Assembly: GCA_013398615.1 (NCBI GenBank)
Contig: VZSR01003798.1
Location: forward strand, 5,067,188-5,131,187
From: Brachypodius melanocephalos
Taxonomy: Eukaryota > Chordata > Aves > Passeriformes > Pycnonotidae
Direction of reading: 5' to 3'
DNA: 64,000 nucleotides
Part shown: piece after piece, positions 38,211 through 51,698 of the stretch
How positions within the stretch are numbered: position 1 is the stretch's first letter
How the letters are laid out: each line of letters opens with the position of its first letter
Translations under genes and position numbers: made by a program
The notes under the pieces: generated by a model
What the model was told of the DNA's origin: nothing
The model's input: only the letters and a program-made list of their open reading frames with translations
Database searches by the model: none

Positions 38211-38595
38211 GTGATTAATTAATGCTGCCTGGGTACAGACTGTATTGTTAATTAAGCTGAGGGGGACTTCTCAAAAGCAATACTGGTGAGTGCTACACTG
38301 CGCTGGAAGGGCTGAACATGGTTGTCTTTCCCCTCCAGAAACAGGGAAAACAAACAAACAAGTAAAGTATAGACCTGAACAAAACGGGTCCTTGTACATT
38401 TTTAAACAGATCACATTTGGTTAATTTCAAATAAATGCTATGCAATTTAATTTCCAAGGCTAGAGGCAAGAATAATACAGCCCTGCTGTGTTGTCTTCAT
38501 CTGTCTTCTAATAAACTGATTAGAGCCCAACACGTTAAAAGCCCTGTGCACCATTATCTATTATTCAGGTCCCTAAAAGATGTTAATTAACCCGC
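38211..38595. promoter_or_regulatory. Candidate homeodomain-site cluster (three TTAATTAA octamers)
   Basis: TTAATTAA occurs at 38215-38222, 38248-38255 and 38583-38590. The TAATTA core is the classic Antp/paired-class homeodomain target, and closely spaced pairs favour dimer binding. An ATGCAAT-like octamer variant lies between them (about 38440). The clustering is directly visible; the regulatory role is inferred. Confidence 0.3.
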
Positions 38596-41072
38596 ATGTT
38601 CTGAGGAGCTCCATTGTAACACATACAATAGGGAGCCACATGGCTCAGTCAAAGCACGTGTTGCTTACTCGTTTTGACTTAATTACATGGGCATGATGCC
38701 AGGGTGGTACTGGAAGAAAAAATACAGTATGGCAGAGACAATGTCCAAACAAACACGTCAGCTTACAATTTATTATTTTACCAGGAAAAAACCCAAATAA
38801 ATTCACCTTTCTGTGTTCTTAGCAGCAAAAAAACCCCATGTTGCTTAGTCAGAACTAGGTTATATCAGGCAAACCTGTTATTAAGCAAGACGATTTTGGG
38901 TTCAAAAGTCAGCACTCAAAAGAGTTGACCCTACCATGAAGAAGACTCAAAAGGAAAGTTCTTTTTAGGTCGAAATGCAAACTGAAAACTAAAGGATTGT
39001 AGAAGGAGATGAATGGGGTTTTGACTCAGCTCCTGGTCCCTAAGCCATTGAGTAATGAGTGGTAAGACTAAGAACAAGAAACATTAGCTTCTGCAGCCAT
39101 GGCATGTGCATGCCCATCACAGATGAAGCTTCTGGAGAAGATGCATTACTCAGACCCCTACCAAGCATATAAAATAGAAAATCTTTCAGAGGTTCATAAC
39201 AAAATAAAGTCTTTCAGATTGTGGAGTTCAGCACACTTAAGTGATTCAACAATGCCCTTCTAAGGTGACAAAACTCTCCATTCCCAGACTGCAAGGCTTC
39301 GGAGTACATGATAACTGTATGAATTGTATTTCTGTTTGAACATGGTAATACAACATGTGTTCAACCAAAAACACTGAGCCACAGCTGTTTGCACTGGAAA
39401 TTGTATTTCTTCCTAAAATCTCCCTCTGAGGTACACACTCTGCATGGAAAACCTCGGGTCAAGCTCTGAAAGCTGGCAAAGCTGTAAGCACTAAAACCAA
39501 CACAGTGCCAAGGGACACAATCAGCTGTAATGCTGCTTGATCCACCTCCAACACTGCAGAGCCAACATTTAACAGGACAGCAGGTAGACATTCAACCTCC
39601 TGCAAAGCCTGAGGTACCTGAATGGTGTTTTTTAAGCCCAGTCCTCAAACAGAGAGGTGATCAATGTACACGGGGAAGGTGTCTGAAATGCTGGTTACTG
39701 GTTTCCCAGTGTCTTTGCTTTATGTGGTGGGCACTTGGTGCTGCACGGGTGAGAAAAGCACTGTGCTGAACATCCACGCACTGCATGGGTTAAAACACCT
39801 AACCTGTGAAACTGAGGTGATGGATAGCAACACAAACCACTAATAGGTGCAAACTGCTGGTTTGGGGCCAGCCCAATAATCAACAAATAAAACCTCACCC
39901 TGTTCAACAGATCACCCTGCTCACCAGATCAGATGGGATGAAAGCCAGCACTTTGGACATTAAGCTAACTCACCTCTGTCTTGCAAACCTCTCCCTTTTT
40001 GTTGTTTTACAACGCTTTCAAAAGAAAGTAAAAGGAAAAAAAAAAGCCTCAATAAAACCACAGACTTTTATAAGGATTCAAGGATCATGGGCAGGTGAGG
40101 CTGCAAGAGAAGCACTGCACTCCCTGGCAGGAATGGATCCTCCCTCTGGGATACACCCCAGGCAACCCCAAGTAACTCAGGTAACCCAGCAGGGTTTGGC
40201 AGGAGCACACCAAGCTCTTGCTGGAAGGGGTCACAAACAGCAGCTGGCCCCTCATGAGCTCTCTGCAGCCCAGCACCTGGCTCAGGGCTTGCTGATAAGG
40301 GCAGGACTTTGCTCAGGGGCAGGAACTGATGCTGTCCTCCAGGGCTTCCATGCTCTGTTTCCCTGCCATAAATCTAAGCCAGCTCCATAAATCTGCTAAC
40401 ATAAACGGCTGGTGGGAGCTGTGCAAACACAACACATGCAATGGGGAGTTTGGAGGAAGCCTCCCTTTTGTTCATCTCCTGGTGCTGCTGCTATGTTTTT
40501 TTAAAGCTGTTTCAGAGCTGCTCCATCTGTCAAGCACTTGTGATTTCAGCCAGCATAAACACCCAGCCACTGGGAGCATAGTACTTTGTGCCATACAAGA
40601 CCTTTGTGATGGAGTTCCTCATGTCTGTGGTGTTGGGATTTTGTACTTAACTGCAGAAGGACAATTTGTTCCTTGTTCTCAGGAAGATGGAATTGAAGAC
40701 ATGGCAAAATTTGTATTAGAATTTAATGTTAAATGAAAAATCTGCAAAGGTTACTTAACTCAAACTGTTCTTAAACCCTTGTGTGTTCTAGAGAACCAAA
40801 TATCAGGGTCAAGTTATCCCATGTGTATTTACCAGAGATCTCATTCTTTCCTAACATACATAGAAATTTGGAGAGAAACAGGCAATTTGATATTCTCTTC
40901 CCACTTATTCTGCTGAATCAAAGATTCTTCTTTACCTGTTCAGCTCCTGCTTTCTCTAAGACAAATATCAAGCTCTCTCTGTGCTTCCTCTGAAGTCTGA
41001 GCAGTGCAGCCTTTAGAGATGGACCACTGGACTGATGATGGGTTTGACTACTCCTTCTTAAAAAATGAAAGG

Positions 41073-41098
41073 AAAAAAAAAAACCAAAAACCCAAACA
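41073..41098. repeat. A-rich low-complexity tract
   Basis: A run of A followed by CCAAAAACCCAAAC. A small simple repeat with no evident source. Confidence 0.8.
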
Positions 41099-42210
41099 GA
41101 AGAACTCAGTAGTTGCTAAAGCAGCTACTCAGCAACACAGAAAGTTTCCATCCAAGGTTTATTCTGCTGGGAGAACTGTGAATGTGGAGCAGGTTCCCTG
41201 GCAGGAAGGGAATGCACCACCAGGATTTTATCCTATCTTATGCCAACTCTTCTGCACATCTACCAGCAATTCCTACTGCTAACAATGGCAATGTTTTTAT
41301 GGTCACCCCCTATCAATGCAGATGCCATTAATATGTCTGTGTCTATCAGTGTAAGTAATAGCGCAGTGTTAATTGAATGGCTGAGTGTTCATTTCATCAC
41401 ACATTAACACTGCTAAAAGTTATATAATTCAGTTCCCAGGGAACATTTTACCATGCACTATAAACTACCTCAAGAAGAAAGAAGGCCAAGACAAAGCAAA
41501 CCAGCTCCTAGCGGCTTCTCCCCTCTTGGAGGGCTGTTATTTAATCAGCTTTTATTTCCATTATTTATCATGTGGAAGCAACGGTGCCGTTTCAGTGGCT
41601 GTAGCTTAAAATGTAATAAAATATGGTTGTGACACCACAATACCTGGATCCTTCAGCCAAATCCTGCATTTCAGTGTCAGGATGTACAAAATATTAATCA
41701 TCTGATGCAGCTGCTGCCGTCTTTGTGAACAGAGCATATATTTCACTGCACCCTGGCACGTCTCTTCTCCTGAGGGCTTTTATTAAAAAGAGCCTGTGAG
41801 TTACTGAACCATTAAGGTTTCCAAGCCAGAAATTTGACCCAATATCCAGGTTTATAATGCTCTTGGAAAATATTTAAATCAACGAGCAGACCCAGACTCT
41901 TAAATCACAGCAAAAGAACACCTGACACACCATTATACAACAAATCTTTTTTAAGAAGAGGCGGCTGATAAAGCTTAGCTCCTGGCATCATTATTTGCAA
42001 TGTTTTATAACCAAGGAGGCCAGGTTCCTACTTAGGGATTAGGTCACCAGACAGAGTCAGAAAACATTAGAGCTGACAAACTCTTTCTTAGACTTCCATC
42101 TTTGAGTCATGAGTTTTGCAACACTTTAATTAAGGATTATATGAGCACAATGCAACTGGGCAGTAGAAGCAATGCTTTTCTTGGAGGGGAGCACTGAAGG
42201 GCCATCTCTG

Positions 42211-42229
42211 ATGAGGATGATGATGATGA
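42211..42229. repeat. (GAT)n microsatellite
   Basis: Short ATGAGGATGATGATGATGA run, about four to five trinucleotide units, interrupted at its left end. Confidence 0.8.
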
Positions 42230-45200
42230 CAATGACCATGCACTTGGGCTGCCAAGGCTGGGTCAAACTCAGCTCTTGTCTTGGCCTGGCACAGCAGTAC
42301 CAGCCCAAGAGAGGCTCCAGCTCCCTGGAGCACTGCAGCTTTTGGACAATATTCACACGTCTGTTCAGCCCAGACTTTTAGAAACAGGAATACAGAAACA
42401 CAAAGGAGGATCAGAACATTTCTTTTGGTGTCAGCGTGACTCCTGATGAGAACTGGGTCATTGAAGAAGAGCTATTTCAGCCATTATATCCAATTACACA
42501 AAGGAATCATCATCTAAAAATAAAGCTTCATGTGCCTGAACTATATTAAAGGCAGATAATTCACAATCAAATAGAAGAGGCCACCTTCCCCAACACATCG
42601 AGTCTGCACCTCTGCTGAGATGTCACTGAAATGCATCACTAACGTGGGAGTTGCAGGCAAAGGACAACAGCCACAGCTCCTAAGGGATGACCACTATACA
42701 GGAACCTCATTCTTGGAGACTTTGAAAACAAAGAACTCCACAGCACTTCTGTAATTACTGCTACTGAACAGAACTCGTCTGCTTTGAATTCACTGTTATA
42801 ACTAACCCAAAAATTGGTCAAATATCTGCTACCTCTCTCCAGCATCCCCCCTGTTTAGACATGTAAATGATATATCCATAGATATTCCATCCTCCAAGGA
42901 CCAAGAAACATGCTCAGAGGCAAATCAGTCCACCTATAACACAAACCACCCTCTGGCAATGCCTGAGTTTTCCCACAGGCTCCATACTCAGCCTTCTAGC
43001 TCTGAAAAAAGTGTCACTGTCCCTCCAGAGCAGGATGTCTCAAGGCCACCCTACATAACAACTTAAGTGGACACTGCCAAGCCAAACTTCCTGGTGGAAG
43101 TCAGGAGCAAAATACCTTTAGAACAAGAAGGTGGGAAACTGGGAGCAAGATTGCACAGCCAGCAACGGGCAGAGCCTCAAAGCTTGCTTGATATATGCAA
43201 ACATGCCAAAGATCAGACGCAGATTTGAAGCACTTGGAATTGCAAAGCTGGATTGAAGTCTCACAAAAATAATCTTCTTCATGGTACATCTTGTTCTTCC
43301 TATTTCTGAATGTGATGGAAAGACTGCAAGAACAGCCTCTGCCATCACAGAGCAGCATATTGTATTCCCAGGCCGCGCCGCAACGGAAAAGCAGAAGTGA
43401 ATGGAGCAGAAAAAAGCATAACACTTTGGCATTATCACCCTCAGAAACACTCTTTTTTCTTTTCCTAGTATGCCATTTGAATTTTTTTAACACCCATTTT
43501 ATCCTCAGAGAACTTCTCTTGAGGACAATTTCAGAGAGAGAATCTAAAAGTGAAATCAGATTTGAGAAATTCATCCTTGTTGGGGTGGATATACATTCTC
43601 TTCTTCAGCAAAGTGTGGATGCAATTTATCTGTGCAAAATCAAGAGAAAGGGCAGGGAGGACAAGAGAGAGAGATCCAGTCCAGCCGAAGGAGGGACATC
43701 AAACACATTAGGAAGAGCAGAAAAGCATCGACACTGACAGGGCATCATGGACTGATGGGGCAGTTCTCACACCTGAAGGAGTGCAAATTTAAAAGCTGCC
43801 TTTAGAGGATCATTACCTGACATTCTCCCTCTCTTGCTTTTAGCAAAACTCCTTTCATTCTTCTGCACCTCCTTCTGACACACAACTCTTACACACCCTG
43901 TTCACCTGCCCCTGTGTCATACCCTGCTCTGTCTTCATCCCATCCCTTCAGATCCCAACACTACAAAGATGCTCATTGTGTCACACTTGCAGTGTTGTTA
44001 GCCAGACTTCCAAGAGCTTACAAGTGGGATTCAATAGCACCCAGTAGATAGGGACTTGTGGGAAATCAGCAAGTTCTTCACACAGGCCCGATTCAGGGTA
44101 ATTACTAATCACACATTCATTACAGATGCAGCCTTTTCTGACCCAATTTTCAACAGACAACATCTGTCTGCCTGCAAAAAAATGTGCATCACTGTGCTGT
44201 GACTCTTGTATGTGTAAAAGGAGTCATTATATACAAGAAGCTCCCCTTTTGGTCAGAAATCTTTCTGCAGCTTGGATGCGTTTTGCCAGTCTCTGCCTTC
44301 CTTCCTTTGCCAACAGTCAAGGAACTTGCATCACTTGTCACTGCAACTCTTCATGCCCATGGGCTGTCCTATCCCACACTTCATTGCTTATCAAAAACTT
44401 GCCCTTTATAGTCTGTGGGCCTAAAAAGCCTAAGTGTCAGGGCTTCTTCTGAGGCTGAAAGCTCTTGAAGGTAGGGAAGAAGCAGGGGAGGGCTGTGTAG
44501 CATCTGCTCCTTTCTGTTCCTCTGCAAACATCTCATCTCCAGCCAAGCTGCTCTGTGCTAACTACCTGCTAATCCAAATTTGTTCACTGCTCACAAGTTG
44601 GCCACCTCCTCCAAGATCTGTACTGAGGGATATTAAAGATGAAACTAATGTGTAGCCATTTTGTCAGTGGTTAACACAGAGCAATTACCACAACGTTCGT
44701 GTTCCACAACAGGCAACAAGCTCTTAACAAAGTGATGTTGTACAGAAGGCTCCTGTAGATCACAGCTGGGAGCAGGGCTGAGAGCTCCTGGTTAAAAATA
44801 GGACAGTGCATGGAAGAGGCAGGATTTGTAACTTCTAAAAATAGTCTTCCCTAAAAGGATGCTTTTTACCTTGCTCACCCATCACATGTGTATCAGATCT
44901 CTCAGCAAGTACCAGCTGTTATATCAGGATTTTTGCCTGGTCCTAACTCATTATTTCAGAAACATGAAATCCTAACTCACAATTTTTTTAAAAAATAAAT
45001 TACCATAATGACTTATTCTGAGAACTACATTCACAAATGCTCCCCTCCCCCTACCACAAGACACATTCCAGGACCATGTGAGCAAGGAAACACAGTGGCA
45101 GTCTCCAAACAACTCGGCCTCTGCGTATTTAACAATTTTGGCGAGCCTCTGTTTCCTGATTCAGTGCTTCAGATTTGCAGCAACAGAAGCGAGAGATTAC

Positions 45201-48200
45201 AGAGCAGGTTCGTGTGGAGGCTGGGATAAATGTAGGTCGACCAAAGTGAATTTCCTACGAGGTGCAGGAGAGCAGTGTTGTCACACCATAATGGTCTCCA
45301 GCTGTTACGCCACCAAAACACACGGCTAACATTTAAAATACACACATATAGTGCTTAAAAGCATGTACAAAGCTGACTCATTTGACAGCAGGTCTGCAGG
45401 GCACAGTCACTAACACAGGACTGGGTATTTATGGAAAGCACAGACAGCAATCACTGGGTGACACTGTTTACATGGGGCTGGTTCTGCCGTGGAAGTGCCT
45501 CAACTACATCAGACTGAGATGAGCAGGATTAAATGAAATGATTCTCCAAATTCCTGCCTTCTACTGCTCTGCCAGCATCCCTGCTAAACTTGATGTTAAT
45601 GCACAGCATCAGAGCTGTTATTCCACAGCAGCAAGGAAAGCCCAATCTGCACTGCTGGGCAGGGAGAAAGGGAAGGGAATGTGACCCAGCAGACACAGCA
45701 TGGAATTAGCAATGGAGCTGCTGTTCCCAGCCCTGCCACTTGCCCATCCCTGCACAAGGAAACCTGCCTTTTTGTGTTCTAATTTCCCAATCTCCAAAGC
45801 CAGGCTTCTCTGTTAAGATCTTTCGGATCCATGCATGTTCAAGAGCTAGACTGTTTTCTAAAATGAGGGCAGCAAAGCCTCAGGGCCAATAGAGATGCAG
45901 GGACCACCCAAGCAAAATGCGTGAGTCAGTGGAATTCCTCCAGTTTTTCATCTGCCCACAGTAACCAACGAGCCATGACGCTGGCAGTCTGCCACAGGAC
46001 TCTGACAGCAACTGCTAAAAAATATGGGTTTGGTTTTTCCTTGGTTTGGGCATAATGAAATAAGAGCACTGAATGTATCCATTTTTAAGCCAGTGCTGTA
46101 AACCACATCTGACAAAAGTGTTGGCCACCACCACCGATTTCCAAAAGGAAAAGCTGCCTCAGTCTGGACTGCCCAAAGAATACTGACTTTCTCTCAGTGA
46201 CTACAAGACAGGTGGGGCTGCAGAAAACACAAGGTATAAACGCCACCAGAATTAGTGTCTTTCAAAACATAGCCTCAAAAACTCTTTTTACAGGTGCTTT
46301 GACTTAGCCTTTGGCAGAATAGGAAGGAAAGACAAATATAACCATTTCTCTCCCTCCTACCTCCTGGGCTGGCTATATTTATACTGCCACACAGATTGTT
46401 GACAGGTTGGTTCAAATGTCTTTGTAGGAATAACCTGAAAAAGCCTCAATTTTCTCAACAGCCTCCTTCAAGCGACAAATAAAGTACATACATACAGTGA
46501 TACAGCTGCTGTGTAACCAGGACTTGAGGTTTGCATTCATGGTAGATAAGAGACGCATTTGCACTATTTGTTCCTCCTACCTGAGCCCTAGGAGGTAGCT
46601 CAGGAAAAGTTCACCTGGTAGAATTTGCCTCAGGGGTTTTCTTTTCAGCTTTAGCATTTTACCGGGTGGAATGGCCTGGGAGCAGCTTCAGACACAAGTT
46701 TGTCTACATGTTAATGACAGAACACCGAAAGGAAAAGCACTGGCAAAGCTGATTTATGATGAGCAGCTTTCCTTCTATGCAATGTCCTGGCTCACCTGGT
46801 GACCAGTCTGGCAAAACACTTCCAAGCACTTCAAGTTGCAACTTTCTCCAAGAGCTGAAAGATTGTTCAGGGACAACAAATAATGAAGGTCTGAGGAAGA
46901 CATCTGCAATTGAACTTGCTTCTTGCATTATGTTGGAAAAAAACCCAGAGCTATCAACTCCGTGTGGGAGGAGACATTTAGCAATTTCTTTATCTTGAAT
47001 AATAAGCTGAAAGAACTAGAGGGGATTTTTGTTGGCCAAAACAAATAATTGCTTGTTCCTGGGATAGAGGTGTAACTGAGGGGTCACGTTTGTATTTTGA
47101 GACTGAAAACCAGAGCAGGTGTACTGCACAGGTTGTACTGTACCTGTGGGCACAAACACCTACTGCATCTCATCAGATCCACCACCAAGACAGAAGCGAC
47201 CATAAGGCACTGATACCCAGTAGAGAGTAAAAAGCAGCAAGAAGATTTCTGAATTTTATTTGCCTCAGTTACAGCAACAGGCAGGTGTTTGGGCAAGCAG
47301 CTCTAGTGCCATGCAAATCTGTGGCCTCCTCATATGCCTGAAAGAACTGAAAGGAAAGAATTCATCAAAGGATATGGTGACATGCCTTTGATGCTTCCAA
47401 AGCTATGCTGTCTGCCTCTGAACCACTGAGTCATACTCACGAAGGAAACTCTTCTGAAGTTTATTTCCCCTCTAATTTGCATCTTGTTTTCTTGCTCCTC
47501 TTTTGTAAGCTGTGCTTTGAAAGCACATTTCCCTGCCAGCAGCAGAGCAGAGCTGGGAGGCGAGAAAGCTCCCTCCCACCACTGCAAGGATTCCTTGCTG
47601 GCTGCCCACGTGTCTCCCATCGCTGGGCTGACCCTGCCCATGGGTGGGCAGGGGGAGCTCCCTCTCAGAGCTCACCCACTACCCACCTTGTGAAGGCTCT
47701 GCAGAGAGCTCCATTCCCTCTGCTGTGCCACAACGCTTGGAGATAAATTGTGCTTCATCGGAAGGACAAAAATAGAGATGCTCGCTGTTGATTGACACAC
47801 ACCCCATCGCTGTGGGTGTGTGCTCGGCTTTCCTCAGCCTGGTTTCCAGGTGTGGCTGGCCTAGAGCAAACTCTGCAGGTGGCTGAGACTGCTACTCTGA
47901 CCTCAACTGTCTGACCATGACAGGGCATCACATTCTTGGGCCACAGTCCCTGTGTTTGATTGGAAAAAAACAGTATGTTTATTAGTCAAGACATTTAGTG
48001 AATAAGGGCAGCAAGGTACAGGTCTATGATAAAGAGTTCCATTTATCTAACATCTCTTATGCATTGTAATGTGCTCCCATCACAAATTCCAACATCTCTC
48101 TAAGCCAGAAGTTTTACTTTCGCTCTTTCTAAGGGGTCATGTTGCAGCCCTGAGGGTAATAGGGTGGTCCCACTCCACACCTCAACCCTTGTACTTGTGA

Positions 48201-48683
48201 CTGTGGCCTGACAGGATGTGGTTCAAAACACATTTATTGTTTTTTGAAGGGATTTTAAATGCAACAGCATCTCGAGCTGATGAATTCCAGGGGAAAAAAA
48301 AATGCAATGGACAGGCATTCAATATCTCTACTACTGCAGGCCTCTGCTTGAACCTAGAACTCATTTTTATAGGAAAAAACCTATTAAAACAACCAGAAGA
48401 CCATGACAGAAAGATATTTCAGTCCTACTGTCTGCAGAGCCAGTTATGCCCTGCAGGGCTGACTACTCTGACCTTCACACTTCTCCTTCAAGGGGTAACA
48501 TGTGGTCTGGTCAGAGCTGTGTCCACCTCTCCAAGTTCAGGGTTGACCCTAGAACTCAGTAAAACTGACAACTCCAAAATTATGCCAAGTTTTTGCCTGG
48601 GCAAGACAGCTTTATCCAGTTCCTCAAATCCCATTAATGGCTCCTTGACTACAGTCTATATAGCTAACTCTAACTGCAGGGAG

Positions 48684-48735
48684 AAAAAAAAAAAAAAAAA
48701 AAAAAGAAAAAAAGAAAAAAAATTAAAGAAAAAAA
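48684..48735. repeat. Poly-A tract with G interruptions
   Basis: About 22 A followed by G-interrupted A blocks. It creates the lysine-rich end of the longest open frame in the window (48216-48797), which is otherwise unconvincing as a gene. Confidence 0.92.
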
Positions 48736-51680
48736 TATTTCAAGGTCAAAACATTGTGTTTAATTTTTTCATGAATAATGCAATGGTAGCAGTATGACCA
48801 TGCCCTCATCGTGGTTTCTCAATCATCAGAATTCTAAAGGTGTCTTTCCATCTCTCTCCAACATTCATAGGTAGATACTTGACAATTCAGTAAACTAAAC
48901 TGAAATGAAGGCTCAACAGAGCACAAAATTTGAGGCTAGTTGGAGCCTTTGAACCAGACCATTATGATATTTTGGGTCAGTGAGTAGGAAAACAAGTTGG
49001 GATAGCGAAATGTCAAAGTGTAAAACTGTCAGAAAAAAAAAAAGATGTCAGAAACAATATACTCTCATTCCTCCCTGAAGATGACTCTGTCTGTGATACA
49101 ATACCAAAATCATTTTACACACCAGAGATCCATGAAGTCCTTTCAGCTGGAATGGCAGCAACTGATATCTCGCTCTGGAGTGTGCACACTGAGCTTCGTC
49201 ACTCCTGATCTCGTGCTTCAAGAGCTGACTTCTACCATGACATTTTATGAGTGGTACAAAAAAATTGTTCAATAAAGCTAAGCTGATGATTTTGCACTGT
49301 TGAGAAAAGGAGATGTATTTATTTTGATCATTTTATCTCCTCAGAGATAAAACTAAGACTTTAGAAAAAGATGCAAACATCAAATCACAGGTCTTGTATG
49401 TTCGTAAGTTGAAATTTACAGTATTTCAATTAGCTAGGAAAGACAGAACTGTGATGAATTTGATGAGCATTCAAGACCTGCAACAATCTCTTTTATTTTC
49501 TTGAACCAAAATGCAGTATAGAACCTACAGTGTCATTGCTAGAAATATTCTTCTAAAAAGGTAGCAAAGATACTTGTTAAACCCTTCAGGATAAATTAGC
49601 ACTCATTCATGTATTTAAATCAATGACAAGAGATAGAAACATCTGAAGTGATGCATGAGGACTGTGAATAAGTTGGCTGAAGTTTTTCCAATTAGCGCTG
49701 GGATTCAACAATTAACTTCAGCCATTCATTGTGTAAAGTATCTGGTGCAAGCTCACTGTAAAAGAGCAAATAATCTGCAATTTGAGCAAGAATGTGTCCC
49801 TTGACAAACAATTATGAGTACATGTAATATGAGCGGAAAAGACAGCTTGAAGACTCTTAGAGCCTGAGAAAATCACAGATTTCAGAACCTGATCATCAAT
49901 AAACACCAGGGATCATGATCATCCTATGGCTATTAATGGATTTATGCCTATGAAGGGCTCCTGCCACAGCCCTGTGTGCCAATCCCATGGCTTAACTGGA
50001 GTCTTTGCTGAAAGCTTGGTGTCAATGCCAGAATAAATCTGAAGAAATGCAAAGTTTGAGTTTGCCCTGGGATGCCCACTGAAGGACTATAGAGAGGAAC
50101 ATCAGCAGCTGCACAATGGAGAAGGACACTCTTCAGGTCAGACAGTGTGGCACCCATGAGCATTAAACTAATTTCAAATAGTTTAAAATGACAGCTGTAA
50201 GTTAGCATCCATTTGCTTCTGCACATTGACTACTGAAATGAGTAATCCCCTTCTTCAGCTCCCAGGAGAAAGCCAGGACAAATAGACTTTGTCAATCACA
50301 ATATATCATTCTGCAGCCCCAGCTTCCCTAGAGAACCTCAGCACACGAGTCATTTACTGGACTGGATGGGCTCTGAGCATACACACTGTTAAAAATCCTC
50401 TTGCATTCAATCCTGAGACGACAGTTGTAATAAATATTTCCAAACCCTCATTTCTGTGGTTCCATTCCATGTACTTCTGTTAAAAAGATAAAAGGTAAGA
50501 GAACAAGTGGAGTTAAAATAGCCACTTGCAGGCAATGCCTAGCATTATCCATCCAGGTCAAGGATCCTGGAACATAAATACAAAGCAACAGAGGCTACAA
50601 AATAATGGACTTGATTGTTTTCAAGTGTGTCTATCTCTCTCTAGGAGAACTGCCTTCACATAAGCCCTGGAAATGCAGTGCCTCCAATTAGCAGAAACAG
50701 CCTTTGAGTGAATCTATTGAATTTAATCTCGGATCTACAAGTCTGCGCTTTTCTCATGCTTATTCCATCATCAGAGAAGTTATTCAGAAGGAGTGATCAG
50801 CAAAGACAATTGTCAAATATTTTCATCTGCTGAAGTGATGCCTTGGAGATGACCTCCACCCCTCCTGTGATCACACAGCCTGTCAACCCCTCATGGTGCC
50901 ATCCAGAGTGATGCCTTCCCAAGAACAGAAACACCAGGTATGTATCTGACAGTGTATTACAGGCCACTTAACTCAGAGGAAGACCAAAACCCAAGCAATC
51001 AAGCAGGGATGAGTCAGCTGCTGCTTGCAGGTAGCTCACAGGGAACAATTTGGCCAATTCTAATATTTACTGTATATATAATACTACTGTATTTCCAAAG
51101 AGCCTAAACAAATGGAAGAAACTACCTTTTTGCCCCAATTAATTTTGAAGTTGGGGAACTCACTGTCAAGTAATGAGTGCCAAAACTTTAGATAGATTAA
51201 GAAAGCAATTGGACAAAATAAGAAATCTGCCTTCCTGCCAAGTAACACAGCAGACAGGAGAGAGCAGGGTTTCACTTCCCCCACTATGAGACGGAGCAAA
51301 AGGCAATTCAAGGAGGAGCTCACATCACATCAAACCACCAGCATTCAAAATCCCAGACTGGTCAGTACAGGAATTTGAACAGACAGACAGTTTATATAAT
51401 CCAAGTGTACTCTGTTACTTTTTATTTGCTCAACATGCGGCCCATGGATTTTCCATTATGGAGAAGTTCTTGTGCAGCCACAGAAATGACAGCACACACA
51501 AGGTGTGCTCCTCCTGGTGACCAAGTTTGCATTGATGGCATTGAGTCACAGGTTTGCTGATACTGACTCTGACAGTCACTAGAGAACCCCAGCAAGCCCC
51601 TAAACAGCTTTTGGAAATAAAGAAGCACTGGAAATTTTGCACAAACATATACAGGGTGAGCTACACAAACAAAGCAGTAG

Positions 51681-51698
51681 CACAACAACAACAACAAC
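51681..51698. repeat. (CAA)n microsatellite
   Basis: Five to six consecutive CAA units. Confidence 0.9.

Larger units (their letters stand above)
36301..48680 (-). other. SLCO3A1: Large upstream intron of SLCO3A1, segment 3
   Basis: No exon is recognisable. It carries a TTAATTAA motif cluster (38215-38590), short simple repeats at 41073-41098 and 42211-42229, and an AT-rich repeat-poor stretch at 41300-42030 that looks like candidate conserved non-coding sequence. Open frames here, such as the 150-codon frame at 39938-40390, are composition-driven and match no family I know. Confidence 0.6.

Noticed and set aside
43291..43737. 148-codon plus-strand open frame opposite a 157-codon minus-strand frame
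   Set aside because: Neither translation shows a recognisable motif. Overlapping frames on both strands in stop-poor sequence are expected by chance.
47630..47656. Possible G-quadruplex (GGGTGGGCAGGGGG)
   Set aside because: Only three close G runs; the fourth needs a loop longer than usually accepted.
48216..48797. Longest open frame in the window (193 codons, plus strand)
   Set aside because: Its end is a lysine run made by a poly-A tract, composition looks like translated intron, no domain is recognisable, and there are no splice or promoter signals.
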